Shown here: positions 17,503 through 26,564 of the stretch, piece after piece
Layout of the letters: each line of letters opens with the position of its first letter
How positions within the stretch are numbered: the stretch's first letter is position 1
DNA from: JAZKHT01 sp040385245
GTDB taxonomy: Bacteria; Pseudomonadota; Alphaproteobacteria; Rhodobacterales; Rhodobacteraceae
DNA length: 64,000 nucleotides
Direction: 5' to 3'
Assembly (NCBI GenBank): GCA_040385245.1
Contig: JAZKHT010000008.1
Location: 124,001-188,000, forward strand
Program-made: the position numbers and the translations under genes
The notes under the pieces: generated by a model
What the model saw: only the letters and a program-made list of their open reading frames with translations
Database searches by the model: none
Told to the model about the DNA's origin: nothing

Positions 17503-17762
17503 GCCGTCCTCTGTTGGCGTTTACGCCTTGTGGGTTGCCTGTGGGGGCCTTGCTGGCCCGGTCGCGTCAAAGGGCTGTCTGCTTATACGACAGCCCGTTG
17601 GGGGTGAAAAGCGCCGATCTATCGCCGCTTTTGCGGGCAGTCAAAGCGTATTGGGCCGTGTCGCGGCGCGAAATCCGCATCCCGCACATTTTACCATTTG
17701 ATAAAAAATCCGAAGCGTGGCAATTTTTCGATAACGATAAAAGCAAAACAGGGAGACGTGCC

Positions 17763-19103
17763 TTGTCCAACAGCCCGCTGACCCCCGGCGTTGTCCCGGG
17801 GCGCCTGCCAGCCGCCACCTATCACGACCACTTTGCCGACCACGAAGCCCCCCTTGACCGGCACGAGGCGCATGTCGCCTCTGACCGCTGCTATTTCTGC
17901 CATGACGCGCCCTGCATCACGGCCTGTCCCACCAGTATCGACATCCCGCTGTTCATCCGGCAGATCGCGACCGGCACGCCCGATGCGGCGGCAAAGACCA
18001 TCCTGTCGCAAAATATCCTTGGCGGCATGTGCGCCCGCGTCTGCCCGACCGAGCAATTGTGCGAAGAGGCCTGCGTGCGCGAAGCGGCCGAGGGCAAGCC
18101 GGTGGAAATCGGCCGCCTGCAGCGCTTTGCCACCGACACGCTGATGCGCAAGGGGGTGCATCCATTCGTGCGTGGGGCCGCCACCGGCAAGACCGTTGCC
18201 GTCGTCGGCGCGGGTCCGGCGGGTCTGGCCTGCGCGCACCGTCTGGCGATGAAGGGGCATGACGTCGTGATCTTTGACGCGCGACCCAAACCGGGCGGGC
18301 TGAACGAATACGGCATCGCCAGCTACAAATCGACCGACGATTTCGCGCAGGCCGAGGTGGAATGGCTGCTGAAGATCGGCGGCATCACCCTTCGCACCGG
18401 CATGGCGCTGGGGCGGGATGTGGCGCTTGCCGACCTGCAATCGCAGTTTGACGCGGTGTTCCTTGGCATGGGTCTGGCCGGCGTCAACGCCTTGCGCGCT
18501 GCGGGCGAGGACATGGGCAACGTCCGCAACGCTGTCGATTTCATTGCCGAACTGCGCCAGACGCCTGACAAATCCACCCTGCCCATCGGGCGCGATGTGG
18601 TGGTGATCGGTGGCGGCATGACGGCGGTCGATGCCGCCGTGCAGTCAAAACTGCTGGGGGCGGAAAACGTCACCATCGTCTATCGCCGCGAACAGGGAAA
18701 GATGAGCGCGTCTGGATACGAGCAGGACCACGCCGCCAGCGCAGGCGTGCGGATCATCACCAACGCAGCCCCGGTTGCCGTGATCGGCAACGGATCGGTG
18801 AGCGGGGTGGACTTTGCCTATACCGAAGACACCGCCGAGGGGTTGAAGATCAAGGCCGAAACCTTCCATCTGCGCGCCGATCAGGTGTTCAAGGCCATCG
18901 GCCAGACGCTGGCAGGGGCACCCGACGGGCTGATGGTGCAGGGCGGCAAGATCGCGACCGACGGGCCGGGCCGCACCTCGATCAAGGGGATATGGGCGGG
19001 GGGTGACTGTGCCACGGGCGGGGATGATCTGACGGTCACCGCCGTCGCCGAAGGGCGGGATGCCGCCGAAGATATCCACGCCAGCCTGTCGGCGCGGGGA
19101 TGA
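17763..19103 (+). CDS. preT: NAD-dependent dihydropyrimidine dehydrogenase, PreT subunit
   Basis: The 446-residue flavoprotein has N-terminal Cys clusters (CYFCHDAPCITACP, CARVCPTEQLCEEAC) and a dinucleotide fold (VVGAGPAGLACAHRL), followed by a second nucleotide-binding fold (VVVIGGGMTAVDAA). With PreA it reduces uracil and thymine. The start is taken as TTG at 17763 because GGGAGA lies 8 bases upstream; the frame is open far upstream but that region is intergenic. About 60 bases of unusually AT-rich DNA precede it and probably hold the promoter. preA follows after an inserted DedA-type gene. Confidence 0.9.
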   Translation: MSNSPLTPGVVPGRLPAATYHDHFADHEAPLDRHEAHVASDRCYFCHDAPCITACPTSIDIPLFIRQIATGTPDAAAKTILSQNILGGMCARVCPTEQLCEEACVREAAEGKPVEIGRLQRFATDTLMRKGVHPFVRGAATGKTVAVVGAGPAGLACAHRLAMKGHDVVIFDARPKPGGLNEYGIASYKSTDDFAQAEVEWLLKIGGITLRTGMALGRDVALADLQSQFDAVFLGMGLAGVNALRAAGEDMGNVRNAVDFIAELRQTPDKSTLPIGRDVVVIGGGMTAVDAAVQSKLLGAENVTIVYRREQGKMSASGYEQDHAASAGVRIITNAAPVAVIGNGSVSGVDFAYTEDTAEGLKIKAETFHLRADQVFKAIGQTLAGAPDGLMVQGGKIATDGPGRTSIKGIWAGGDCATGGDDLTVTAVAEGRDAAEDIHASLSARG

Positions 19104-19169
19104 TTGCGGCGCTTCCCCCTTTACCGGGGCAGGCCAAGGCCCCATCTTTCCCCCGAACAGGGGATATGT

Positions 19170-19706
19170 ATGGAAGCCACGACCCGGTCGATCATCGACT
19201 TCATGACGCTGCATCAGGCCTATGCACCCTGGCTTGCCGTGATCTTCGCCGCTGCCGAAACGACGGCGTTCCTGTCGATCCTGATCCCGTCGACCGCGCT
19301 GTTGATGGCGGTGGGGGGGGCGGTGTCCACGGGCGCGTTGCCGTTTCTGCCGATCTGGATCGGGGCCGCCGTGGGCGCGTTGATCGGATCGACCTTTTCG
19401 TGGTGGCTGGGGCACCGCTACGGCGCGCATGTCCTGACGATGTGGCCGCTGCGCGACCGGCCCGAACTGGTGGACCGCACCGCCGACGCGTTTCGGACCT
19501 GGGGCATACTGGCCGTGTTCATCGGGCATTTCTTCGGCCCGCTGCGATCGGTCGTGTTTCTGTTCGCAGGCATGACGCGGATGTCCTTTGTCCGGTTTCA
19601 GGCGGTGAACGTGATCGGCGCGATAAGCTGGGCCTATGTCATCCCCAAGACGGGCGAACTGGGTGGCAATATCATCGGCTGGTTCTGGAATTTCCTAGGC
19701 TTCTGA
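19170..19706 (+). CDS. DedA-family membrane protein
   Basis: The 178-residue protein has several membrane segments and the DedA signature: WWLGHRYG, FIGHFFGPLRSVVFLFAGM, MSFVRFQAVNVIGAISWA. Members of this family act in membrane lipid flipping (polyprenyl phosphate or phospholipids). It stands between preT and preA on the same strand, so it may be transcribed with them. The start at 19170 is chosen for MEATTRSI, 66 bases after the preT stop. Confidence 0.85.
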   Translation: MEATTRSIIDFMTLHQAYAPWLAVIFAAAETTAFLSILIPSTALLMAVGGAVSTGALPFLPIWIGAAVGALIGSTFSWWLGHRYGAHVLTMWPLRDRPELVDRTADAFRTWGILAVFIGHFFGPLRSVVFLFAGMTRMSFVRFQAVNVIGAISWAYVIPKTGELGGNIIGWFWNFLGF

Positions 19707-19775
19707 CGGTTCTGAACATCAATGCGCGTCCGGGTGGCCTGCCGCCCGCAGACGCCTGCCCAAACGGAGGACTCC

Positions 19776-21077
19776 ATGGCAAATCTGGCCACTGACTTCA
19801 TCGGCATCAAATCTCCCAACCCGTTCTGGCTGGCCTCTGCCCCGCCCACGGACAAGGAATACAACGTCCGCCGCGCGTTTAAGGCCGGATGGGGCGGCGT
19901 GGTGTGGAAAACGCTCGGCTCTGAAGGGCCGCCGGTCGTCAACGTCAACGGCCCGCGCTACGGCGCGGTCTGGGGCGCGGACCGCCGCCTGCTGGGCCTG
20001 AACAACATCGAACTGATCACCGACCGTCCCTTGGAGGTGAACCTGCAAGAGATCAAGTCGGTCAAGCGCGACTACAAGGACCGCGCCCTGATCATCAGTC
20101 TGATGGTTCCCTGCGACGAGGAATCGTGGAAAGACATCCTGCACCGGATCGAGGATACCGAGGCCGACGGGGTGGAACTGAACTTTGGCTGCCCGCATGG
20201 CATGGCCGAACGCGGTATGGGGTCTGCCGTGGGGCAGGTGCCCGAATACATCGAAATGGTGACGCGCTGGGTGAAACAGCACAGCCGGATGCCCTGCATC
20301 GTCAAGCTGACCCCCAACATCAGCGACATCCGCAAACCGGCCGAGGCGGCAAAACGCGGCGGGGCGGATGCGGTCAGTCTGATCAACACCGTCAATTCGA
20401 TCACATCCGTCAATCTGGACAGCTTCAGCCCCGAACCGATGATCGACGGCAAGGGCACGCATGGCGGCTATTGCGGCCCGGCGGTGAAACCCATTGCACT
20501 GAACATGGTGGCCGAGATCGCCCGCAACCCGGCGACGGCGGGCCTGCCTATTTCAGGCATCGGGGGGGTCACGACCTGGCGCGATGCGGCAGAATTCATG
20601 ACGCTGGGGGCCGGGAACGTGCAGGTTTGCACCGCCGCCATGACCTATGGGTTCAAGATCGTGCAGGAAATGATCTCGGGCCTGTCCGATTACATGGACG
20701 GAAAGGGGTTCACCGACACGCAGCAGATCGTGGGCCGCGCGGTGCCCAATGTGACCGACTGGCAATTCCTGAACCTGAATTATGTGACCAAGGCACATAT
20801 CAATCAGGACGCCTGCATTTCCTGTGGGCGCTGCTTTGCCGCCTGCGAGGATACCAGCCATCAGGCCATCGCCATGTCGCCGGAACGGGTCTTTACCGTA
20901 AAGGACGATGAATGCGTGGCCTGTAACCTGTGCGTCAACGTCTGCCCGGTCGAAGATTGCATCACCATGGTCGAAATGCCCAAAGGAGCGGTTGATCCGC
21001 GCACCGGCAAGGTGGTCACCGATTACGGCAACTGGACGCAGCATCCGAACAATCCGATGGCCCAAGCGGCGGAATAA
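19776..21077 (+). CDS. preA: NAD-dependent dihydropyrimidine dehydrogenase, PreA subunit
   Basis: The 433-residue protein has a dihydroorotate-dehydrogenase-like FMN barrel (FIGIKSPNPFWLASAPP, WGGVVWKTLG, FGCPHGMAERGMG) and ends with two [4Fe-4S] motifs: CISCGRCFAAC and CVACNLCVNVCPVEDC. It is the catalytic partner of PreT in pyrimidine reduction. The start at 19776 has ACGGAGGA six bases upstream. A terminator follows. Confidence 0.95.
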   Translation: MANLATDFIGIKSPNPFWLASAPPTDKEYNVRRAFKAGWGGVVWKTLGSEGPPVVNVNGPRYGAVWGADRRLLGLNNIELITDRPLEVNLQEIKSVKRDYKDRALIISLMVPCDEESWKDILHRIEDTEADGVELNFGCPHGMAERGMGSAVGQVPEYIEMVTRWVKQHSRMPCIVKLTPNISDIRKPAEAAKRGGADAVSLINTVNSITSVNLDSFSPEPMIDGKGTHGGYCGPAVKPIALNMVAEIARNPATAGLPISGIGGVTTWRDAAEFMTLGAGNVQVCTAAMTYGFKIVQEMISGLSDYMDGKGFTDTQQIVGRAVPNVTDWQFLNLNYVTKAHINQDACISCGRCFAACEDTSHQAIAMSPERVFTVKDDECVACNLCVNVCPVEDCITMVEMPKGAVDPRTGKVVTDYGNWTQHPNNPMAQAAE

Positions 21078-21082
21078 GGGCG

Positions 21083-21107
21083 GGGTCGGGGGAAACCCCG
21101 GCCCTTT
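21083..21107 (+). terminator. Terminator after preA
   Basis: GGGTCGGGG (21083-21091) pairs with CCCCGGCCC (21096-21104) around GAAA, with one G-T pair, followed by TTT. It is 6 bases past the preA stop codon. Confidence 0.7.
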
Positions 21108-21145
21108 GCCTTGGCAGGCGGGCCGACTGCGCCTATCTTTGGGGC

Positions 21146-22150
21146 ATGAAACATTTCTCGATCCTTGATCTGTCGCCCGTCCCCGAAGGGGCGACTGCCG
21201 CCCATGCGCTGGCCCATACGCTGGACCTTGCCCGCCATGCCGAAAGCTGGGGCTATCACCGCTATTGGCTGGCGGAACATCACAACATGCCCGGTATCGC
21301 CTCGGCGGCCACGGCCATCGTGATCGGCCATGTGGCGGCGGGGACCAAGACGATCCGCGTCGGCGCGGGCGGCATCATGCTGCCCAACCATGCACCACTG
21401 GTCATCGCCGAACAGTTCGGCACGCTGGCCACGCTGTTTCCGGGGCGGATCGATCTGGGCCTTGGTCGCGCGCCGGGCACGGACATGGCGACAGCCCGCG
21501 CCTTGCGGCGGCACATGCAGGCGTCGGACGAATTCCCGCAGGATGTGACCGAACTGTTGAATTATCTGGATGACGATCTTCCCGAGGCGCGGGTGCGCGC
21601 CTTTCCGGGTGTCGGCACACATGTGCCGGTGTGGATCCTGGGCTCCAGCCTTTATGGCGCGCAACTGGCGGCCTATCTGGGCCTGCCGTACGCCTTTGCG
21701 TCGCATTTCGCGCCCGCCATGTTGGCCGAAGCGCTGGCGACCTATCGCCAGACCTTTCGCCCTTCGCAATGGCTGTCGGCCCCCCACGCGATGATGGGGG
21801 TCGGGGTCTGTGCGGCGGACACTGATGAACAGGCAGAATACCTGCGGTCGTCGCAACTGCTGGCCTTTGCCCGGCTGCGGTTGGGGCGTCCGGGGAAATT
21901 GCCGCGTCCCACGAAAGATTTGTCCGAAATCCCGACCCAGATGCTGGCCGAGGTGAATAGTGCCATGAGCTGCGCCGCCGTCGGATCACCCGCTTCGGTG
22001 CGCCGCCAATTGACCGATCTGGTCGCGCGCTATCAACCGGACGAAATCATGGCCACCGGCATGATCCATGACCACGACGCCCGCCTGCGGTCGTTCGAGA
22101 TTGCAGCGGATGCGCTGGCAGGCCTGTGCGAAACTGTCAGGGCCGCCTGA
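21146..22150 (+). CDS. Luciferase-like (LLM-class) flavin monooxygenase
   Basis: The 334-residue protein opens with FSILDLSPVPEG and continues AESWGYHRYWLAEHHN, the TIRVGAGGIMLPNHAPLVIAEQ stretch and GRIDLGLGRAPGTD. This is the common LLM subgroup often called YhbW/YtcI-like. These enzymes use reduced FMN and oxygen; the substrate of this one is unknown. The length is normal. It stands alone between a terminator and a small secreted protein gene. Confidence 0.88.
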   Translation: MKHFSILDLSPVPEGATAAHALAHTLDLARHAESWGYHRYWLAEHHNMPGIASAATAIVIGHVAAGTKTIRVGAGGIMLPNHAPLVIAEQFGTLATLFPGRIDLGLGRAPGTDMATARALRRHMQASDEFPQDVTELLNYLDDDLPEARVRAFPGVGTHVPVWILGSSLYGAQLAAYLGLPYAFASHFAPAMLAEALATYRQTFRPSQWLSAPHAMMGVGVCAADTDEQAEYLRSSQLLAFARLRLGRPGKLPRPTKDLSEIPTQMLAEVNSAMSCAAVGSPASVRRQLTDLVARYQPDEIMATGMIHDHDARLRSFEIAADALAGLCETVRAA

Positions 22151-22267
22151 GGCAGGCCCTTGCCGGATCGTTCGGTTTATTTCCCCGCATGTGAAACTTT
22201 GGCTGGCCGGGATTCGTAGCTGCCAGACCGCCCAAGACGGGGCTATCCACACCAAGGGAGAGATCTG

Positions 22268-22510
22268 ATGCGCACCATTCTCGCACTGCTGGCCATTGTT
22301 GGCTTTGCAACCCCACTGCTTGCCGGGCATGACCTTGGCCTTCCGCCGGGACAGGCCGCCGCAAACGGGGCCGACCGCAACGGCGACGGCATCAAGAACG
22401 GCAAGGATTATGCGCCGGGCCAATCCGCTGCCGAGGCTGTCGCCACCGACATCAACGGCGACGGAAAGATCACGGCGCCGGACTATGCCCCCGGCCAGAT
22501 CGAAGACTGA
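22268..22510 (+). CDS. Small secreted dockerin-like calcium-binding protein
   Basis: The 80-residue protein has a signal peptide (MRTILALLAIVGFATPLLAG) and then two near-identical repeats: DRNGDGIKNGKDYAPGQ (about residues 46-62) and DINGDGKITAPDYAPGQ (about 61-77). Each has the DxNGDG loop of dockerin or half EF-hand calcium sites. GGGAGA precedes the ATG. There is no cohesin partner in view. Calcium binding in the periplasm or outside the cell is likely; the job is unknown. Confidence 0.7.
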   Translation: MRTILALLAIVGFATPLLAGHDLGLPPGQAAANGADRNGDGIKNGKDYAPGQSAAEAVATDINGDGKITAPDYAPGQIED

Positions 22511-22837
22511 CGCCTGACACCTGATCAACATGCGGCGCCGCTGGTGCCGCATGTCTTGCGCTGACCCAGCCACCCAGAACCCTACCGCCGTAGTTTCGGC
22601 GCCGTGTCGCGGGCGACCCCGGCCGTCCCGTCGGATATCCCCGGACAGGCGACGCTGTGCTTGGCCCCATGAATTGACCGAAATCGTGCTACACTGCGGG
22701 TCTGGACACAGACTCGTCGTCGATTGTTGTGTTTTTGGCCTTGGTCCTGCGCTGCCTGTGCCCACAACCCTGCTTTTCTGACCTTTCCTGCAAACCGCAC
22801 GCCAAGCGGTAAATCACAAGCAATTCGGGAGGAAGAC
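22511..22837 (+). other. Intergenic stretch before the FAD oxidase gene
   Basis: These 327 bases contain a terminator-like hairpin at the left end and must carry the promoter of the FAD oxidase gene. I see no supported gene in it. Confidence 0.45.
22528..22554 (+). terminator. Hairpin after the dockerin-like gene
   Basis: ACATGCGGC (22528-22536) pairs perfectly with GCCGCATGT (22546-22554) around a 9-base loop, 18 bases past the stop. There is no T-run, so termination is less certain. Confidence 0.55.
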
Positions 22838-24208
22838 ATGAGTGCAAAGACACCAGATCAACTCCGTGAACTGGTACGTGGGGACGTGATTGTTGACGGC
22901 GACGCCGAGTATGACGCCGCCCGTTCGGTGCATAATGGAATGATCGACAAGCGTCCGGCGGTGGTTGTCCGGGCGATGAACGCGGGCGACGTGATGACCA
23001 CCGTCACTTACGCGCGGGACAATGGTCACAAGCTGTCGATCCGGGGCGGTGGACACAGCGGACCGGGGTTTGGCACGAATGACGGCGGTGTCGTCATCGA
23101 CCTGTCAAAGATGCGGGGCGTGCGGGTTGACCCGAACGGCAAGACCGCGCGCGCCGAAGGCGGTGCCACCTGGGGCGATTTCAACGCGGCGACGGGGGCC
23201 TTGGGTCTTGCCACGACGGGCGGCATCATCTCGACCACCGGGATTGCCGGGCTGACGCTGGGGGGCGGCATCGGCTATCTGACGCGCGGGCATGGTCTGT
23301 CACTGGACAATCTGGTGTCCGCCGATGTGGTGACCGCCGACGGCAGGCTGCTGATCGCCAGCGAAACGGAAAACCCCGATCTGTTCTGGGCCATTCGCGG
23401 AGGAGGCGGCAATTTCGGGGTCTGCACCTCGCTTGAATACAAGCTTCGGCCGGTCAAAACGGTGTATTGGGGCCCGATGTTCTATGAGGTGACCGAGGCT
23501 GCAAACGTTCTGCGGTTCTTTCGCGATTACATCAAGGACGCCCCCGAAGAGATGGGCGCCTTTCCCGCCTTTCAGATCGCGCCGCCGCTGCCGTTCATCC
23601 CGGAAGATCGCCACGGCGACATGTTCTGCGCCATCGTGGCCTGCTGGTCGGGCGATCCTGACAGCGGCGCGAAGCAGTTCAAAGCCTTTCACGACGTGGC
23701 CGAGGTCAAGGCCGAGATGGTGGGGCCTGTGCCCTATCCGGTGATCAACGCTGCGTTCGACGGGCTGTTCCCACCCGGTATCCGACAATACTGGAAGGGC
23801 AATTTCGTCAAGGAACTGACCGACGACGCGATTGCCGCCCATGTGCAGCACGGCCCCAACGCGCCGAATGTCAGTTCGACCATGCATCTTTACCCGATCA
23901 ACGGGGCCTGCCACCGGGTTGCCCCCGACGCCACCGCCTTTGGGCACCGCGATGCGGATTATTCGATGGTCATCCTTTCTGCCTCGACCGACCCTGCGGA
24001 TGATGCGGCCAATACGAAATGGGTGCGCGATTATTCCGATGCCGTCGCCCCCCATTCCGAGGTCGGCGGATACGTCAACTTCATGGACGACGATGACGCA
24101 AGCCGCGTGCGGGCCAACTACGGCGGCAATTACGACCGGCTGGTTCAGATCAAGCGGCACTACGACCCGCACAACGTTTTCCGGGTCAACCAGAACATAG
24201 CCCCCTGA
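22838..24208 (+). CDS. FAD-binding oxidoreductase, berberine-bridge-enzyme type
   Basis: The 456-residue protein has a PCMH/VAO-type FAD domain (RGGGHSGPGFGTNDGGVVIDLSKMRGV, LGGGIGYLTRGHGLSLDNL) and a C-terminal BBE segment ending YDPHNVFRVNQNI. The His in RGGGHS is the usual site of covalent FAD attachment. A second, cysteinyl link is unlikely because the expected Cys position (around TTGGIISTTGIAG) has none. The substrate is unknown; relatives oxidise sugars and alkaloids. GGGAGGA stands 5-11 bases before the ATG. Confidence 0.87.
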   Translation: MSAKTPDQLRELVRGDVIVDGDAEYDAARSVHNGMIDKRPAVVVRAMNAGDVMTTVTYARDNGHKLSIRGGGHSGPGFGTNDGGVVIDLSKMRGVRVDPNGKTARAEGGATWGDFNAATGALGLATTGGIISTTGIAGLTLGGGIGYLTRGHGLSLDNLVSADVVTADGRLLIASETENPDLFWAIRGGGGNFGVCTSLEYKLRPVKTVYWGPMFYEVTEAANVLRFFRDYIKDAPEEMGAFPAFQIAPPLPFIPEDRHGDMFCAIVACWSGDPDSGAKQFKAFHDVAEVKAEMVGPVPYPVINAAFDGLFPPGIRQYWKGNFVKELTDDAIAAHVQHGPNAPNVSSTMHLYPINGACHRVAPDATAFGHRDADYSMVILSASTDPADDAANTKWVRDYSDAVAPHSEVGGYVNFMDDDDASRVRANYGGNYDRLVQIKRHYDPHNVFRVNQNIAP

Positions 24209-24242
24209 CAGGCGCGTCCCGCCAGCACAGGGATTACGACGT

Positions 24243-24275
24243 TGCCCGGCCAGGGGGTGTTGCCTTGGCCGGGCA
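24243..24275. terminator. Bidirectional hairpin between convergent genes
   Basis: TGCCCGGCCA (24243-24252) pairs perfectly with TGGCCGGGCA (24266-24275). It lies between the plus-strand FAD oxidase and the minus-strand outer-membrane gene, so it can serve both. Confidence 0.6.
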
Positions 24276-24294
24276 GGGGACACTATCGCCTAGC

Positions 24295-25299
24295 TTACAA
24301 CGGGATACGAATCCCGATCGAGATGACCTGTTCCGTCTTGTCAAAGTTCAGCGCCTTGACAGGATCGCCTCCCGCGCCGCTGCCGGGCAGGGGCGTGGTG
24401 CCACCGCGCACGTTGCCCAGATCGAAATACCGATAGCTGATTTCCAGCTTGGGGATATTGCCAGCCTTGTTTTCCTTCAGATCGATCGACATGCCAAGAC
24501 CGACAGTCCACGCGAGTGCGGTTTGCGACGACCCTTCAAAGCTGCGTTCCGTGCGGGGCAGTTCAACGTTGATCCGGGTCCAGTCGCCCATCTTGTTGTG
24601 GGCAATGCCCAGACCGGCGGTGACGAACGGTTTGATCCGCCCGCTGCGCTGTGTCCCCTCAAAGGGTGAATAATACCCGTTCAGCATCAGCGCGAAGGAA
24701 CGGGTGTCGCCTTTTACGCTGGCATGTGGTCCCGGCGTCGCGGGTTCGGTCGACGACCAGTCCCCGGCGAAATCCGATTTGCCAAAGACGTTGAACGCCA
24801 GTTCTGCGCGGTAGCCATTCTGGAAGTCACGGCCAACGGCCAGCGCGCCAAAGGCGCTGGAATCATGCCCCAGGTCGAACAGCACCTTCGGCACGGTCGT
24901 GCCGTTGTAATCGGGCGGCAACCACGAGGCGTCTTGCGACCCCGTGACACCCATTCCCATCTCGGCGCGGACATAGGCATCCTTCATCAGGCGCGCCATG
25001 AAGGTGGGGGCAGGCTGTGGGGCGTCGTCGCTGCCGGTTGCGGCACTGGGGTCCAGCACGGGGTCTTCGCCATGACCGCCGCCATGCCCGCCGTTGCCCT
25101 GACCCCCGCCGCCTTGGCCGCCGCCACCTTCGTGACCGCCATCCTCGCCGCCGTCTTCGTGGCCCCCGTCGTCATGGCCGTCCTGCGCATAGGCTGGCGT
25201 TATGACTGAAAATGCCCCGATTTCGGATGCAACGCCGAACCCTGTCGTCAGCAGCGCCACGGCCGACAGGCCGCGCCAGGTGGTTTTACCGTACCCCAT
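24295..25299 (-). CDS. Outer-membrane beta-barrel protein with His/Gly/Asp-rich N-terminus
   Basis: The 334-residue product has a signal peptide ending ITPAYA (residues 1-38). A low-complexity stretch of His, Asp, Gly and Glu follows (about 40-80: DGHDDGGHEDGGEDGG type), then a predicted beta-barrel of alternating strands. It ends in a Leu after ISIGIRIPL, as outer-membrane barrels often do (aromatic or hydrophobic last residue). The barrel looks OmpA/OmpW- or surface-antigen-like (VRAEMGMGVTGS, KPFVTAGLGIAHN). The His/Asp-rich segment could bind metals. It is the last of three rather similar secreted genes on this strand. Confidence 0.65.
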   Translation of the reverse strand: MGYGKTTWRGLSAVALLTTGFGVASEIGAFSVITPAYAQDGHDDGGHEDGGEDGGHEGGGGQGGGGQGNGGHGGGHGEDPVLDPSAATGSDDAPQPAPTFMARLMKDAYVRAEMGMGVTGSQDASWLPPDYNGTTVPKVLFDLGHDSSAFGALAVGRDFQNGYRAELAFNVFGKSDFAGDWSSTEPATPGPHASVKGDTRSFALMLNGYYSPFEGTQRSGRIKPFVTAGLGIAHNKMGDWTRINVELPRTERSFEGSSQTALAWTVGLGMSIDLKENKAGNIPKLEISYRYFDLGNVRGGTTPLPGSGAGGDPVKALNFDKTEQVISIGIRIPL

Positions 25300-25387
25300 G
25301 AAAAATTCCCCTCGCTAAGGCGGTTATGTTTCTGCGTAGAGAGCGGCCCGGCGCGCCGCGACGCGCCGGGCCGAAATCGTCGTCCTG

Positions 25388-26170
25388 TCAGCCGTGACCG
25401 GCCAGAACCGCGACGCGCACCGCCTCGGCAGCGGTGGCAAGGGCTGCGGCCTCGGCATCGGTCATGGGCTCGCCAAAGATGGTTGTCAGGGCAATGACCG
25501 TGTCGGTCGAAACCGGAATGGTCTTGTCAGACGCAACACCGATGAACAGCGCCATCAGTGTGTCGATGTCATTGGTCACGCCGTAATCGGCCAGAACCGA
25601 CGATCCATCCAGCGCATCGCGCAACAGCGACAGGCTTTGCAGCGGCGAGTCATACATCGTCACCGTGTCGAATTCGAGCGACAGCGTCGTGATCGCATCC
25701 TCAAGGCTCAGGTTGTAGAAAGACACGATGTCGGGGCTGATGTTCGACAGCGCCTCGGCCAAGGCGCGGTCCAACACCTGATCTGGGGAGCGGGCCACGC
25801 TCAGGCGTCCAAGTTCGACCTCGGGGATGCCTTCCTGCGCCCAGACGGGCTTGCCACCGCCCGTGTCGGACGGGCCGCCCGCCTGCGGACCCTTGCCGTC
25901 CGAGTCGGCGCTGGGGCCGCCCTGACCGTCACCGGTGCCGCCCTGATTGCCCTGGCCCTGCTGGCTGCCTTGACCGCCCTGACCGTTGCCGCCGTCACCC
26001 TGACCGCCCTGTCCCTGGCCGCCTTCTCCGTCGCCGTCATCCTGCGCAAAAGCCGCTCCATCAAATCCCGGTGCTACGGCATAGATTCCAACCGCTGTGG
26101 ACGATAAAAGCAGCGCAACAGCGCTGATACGAACCAAATGCCGCATCCCGGTCTGAGTCGTAAAATTCAT
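25388..26170 (-). CDS. Secreted Gly/Gln-rich low-complexity protein
   Basis: From the ATG at 26170 (GGAGG nine bases upstream) the product has 260 residues: a signal peptide ending GAAFA, a Gly/Gln/Asp-rich segment (about residues 44-105, GQGGQGDGG type), and a helical C-terminal domain. The ORF opens 14 codons upstream, but that start lacks a ribosome site. I do not recognise the C-terminal domain. A perfect FNR-type box lies 78 bases before the start, so expression probably responds to oxygen. It is followed after 88 bases by the barrel gene. Confidence 0.7.
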   Translation of the reverse strand: MNFTTQTGMRHLVRISAVALLLSSTAVGIYAVAPGFDGAAFAQDDGDGEGGQGQGGQGDGGNGQGGQGSQQGQGNQGGTGDGQGGPSADSDGKGPQAGGPSDTGGGKPVWAQEGIPEVELGRLSVARSPDQVLDRALAEALSNISPDIVSFYNLSLEDAITTLSLEFDTVTMYDSPLQSLSLLRDALDGSSVLADYGVTNDIDTLMALFIGVASDKTIPVSTDTVIALTTIFGEPMTDAEAAALATAAEAVRVAVLAGHG

Positions 26171-26247
26171 GAGATCATCCTCCAAACCTGACACGCGACG
26201 CCCGCGTGCCAATAGAGCGACTTTGTCATCCCTAACACATTCAGTAA

Positions 26248-26261
26248 TTGATATAAATCAA
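26248..26261 (-). promoter_or_regulatory. FNR-type box upstream of the Gly/Gln-rich secreted protein gene
   Basis: TTGATATAAATCAA is a perfect TTGAT-N4-ATCAA palindrome, the consensus for FNR/FnrL-type regulators. It is 78 bases before the start at 26170. The same motif occurs at 27323-27336 at a similar distance from the next gene upstream. Confidence 0.85.
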
Positions 26262-26515
26262 TGGAACCAGTGCGGCAGGCAATACTTTCATGTCGGTTAA
26301 GGAAAAATCAGATGAATTTCTGCCGGACTGTGCTCTGAAAGACTCTGTTTAGAGCGCTAACACCACCTGTGCGGCACGCGCAGTTGCACGCATTTAGGGG
26401 CGGTATTGCCGCAAGCGCTCATCTGGGAATTGGCCGACCGGTCGCGCATCATTGTCGCAATTGGACTCACGTTGCGGCGCGGTCGCATCCTGCCAGATAA
26501 TGCCGACAGGATTTC

Positions 26516-26544
26516 GCGGTGGCAGCGTAACCCGCTGCCACCGC
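26516..26544 (-). terminator. Strong hairpin after the EF-hand gene
   Basis: GCGGTGGCAGCG (26516-26527) pairs perfectly with CGCTGCCACCGC (26533-26544) around TAACC. It begins 21 bases past the minus-strand stop at 26565. There is no T-run, but the 12-pair stem is the strongest in the window. Confidence 0.7.
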
Positions 26545-26564
26545 AGTCAGATGTTCTTCAGGAC

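Larger units (their letters stand above)
26171..26564. other. Intergenic region with an FNR box and a terminator
   Basis: These 394 bases separate two minus-strand genes. They hold the FNR-type box at 26248-26261 and the 12-base-pair hairpin at 26516-26544. I see no gene in the remainder. Confidence 0.6.

Noticed and set aside
15556..17607. 683-codon plus-strand open frame
   Set aside because: It runs antisense to accC and accB, which are complete and well conserved, and its product has no domain.
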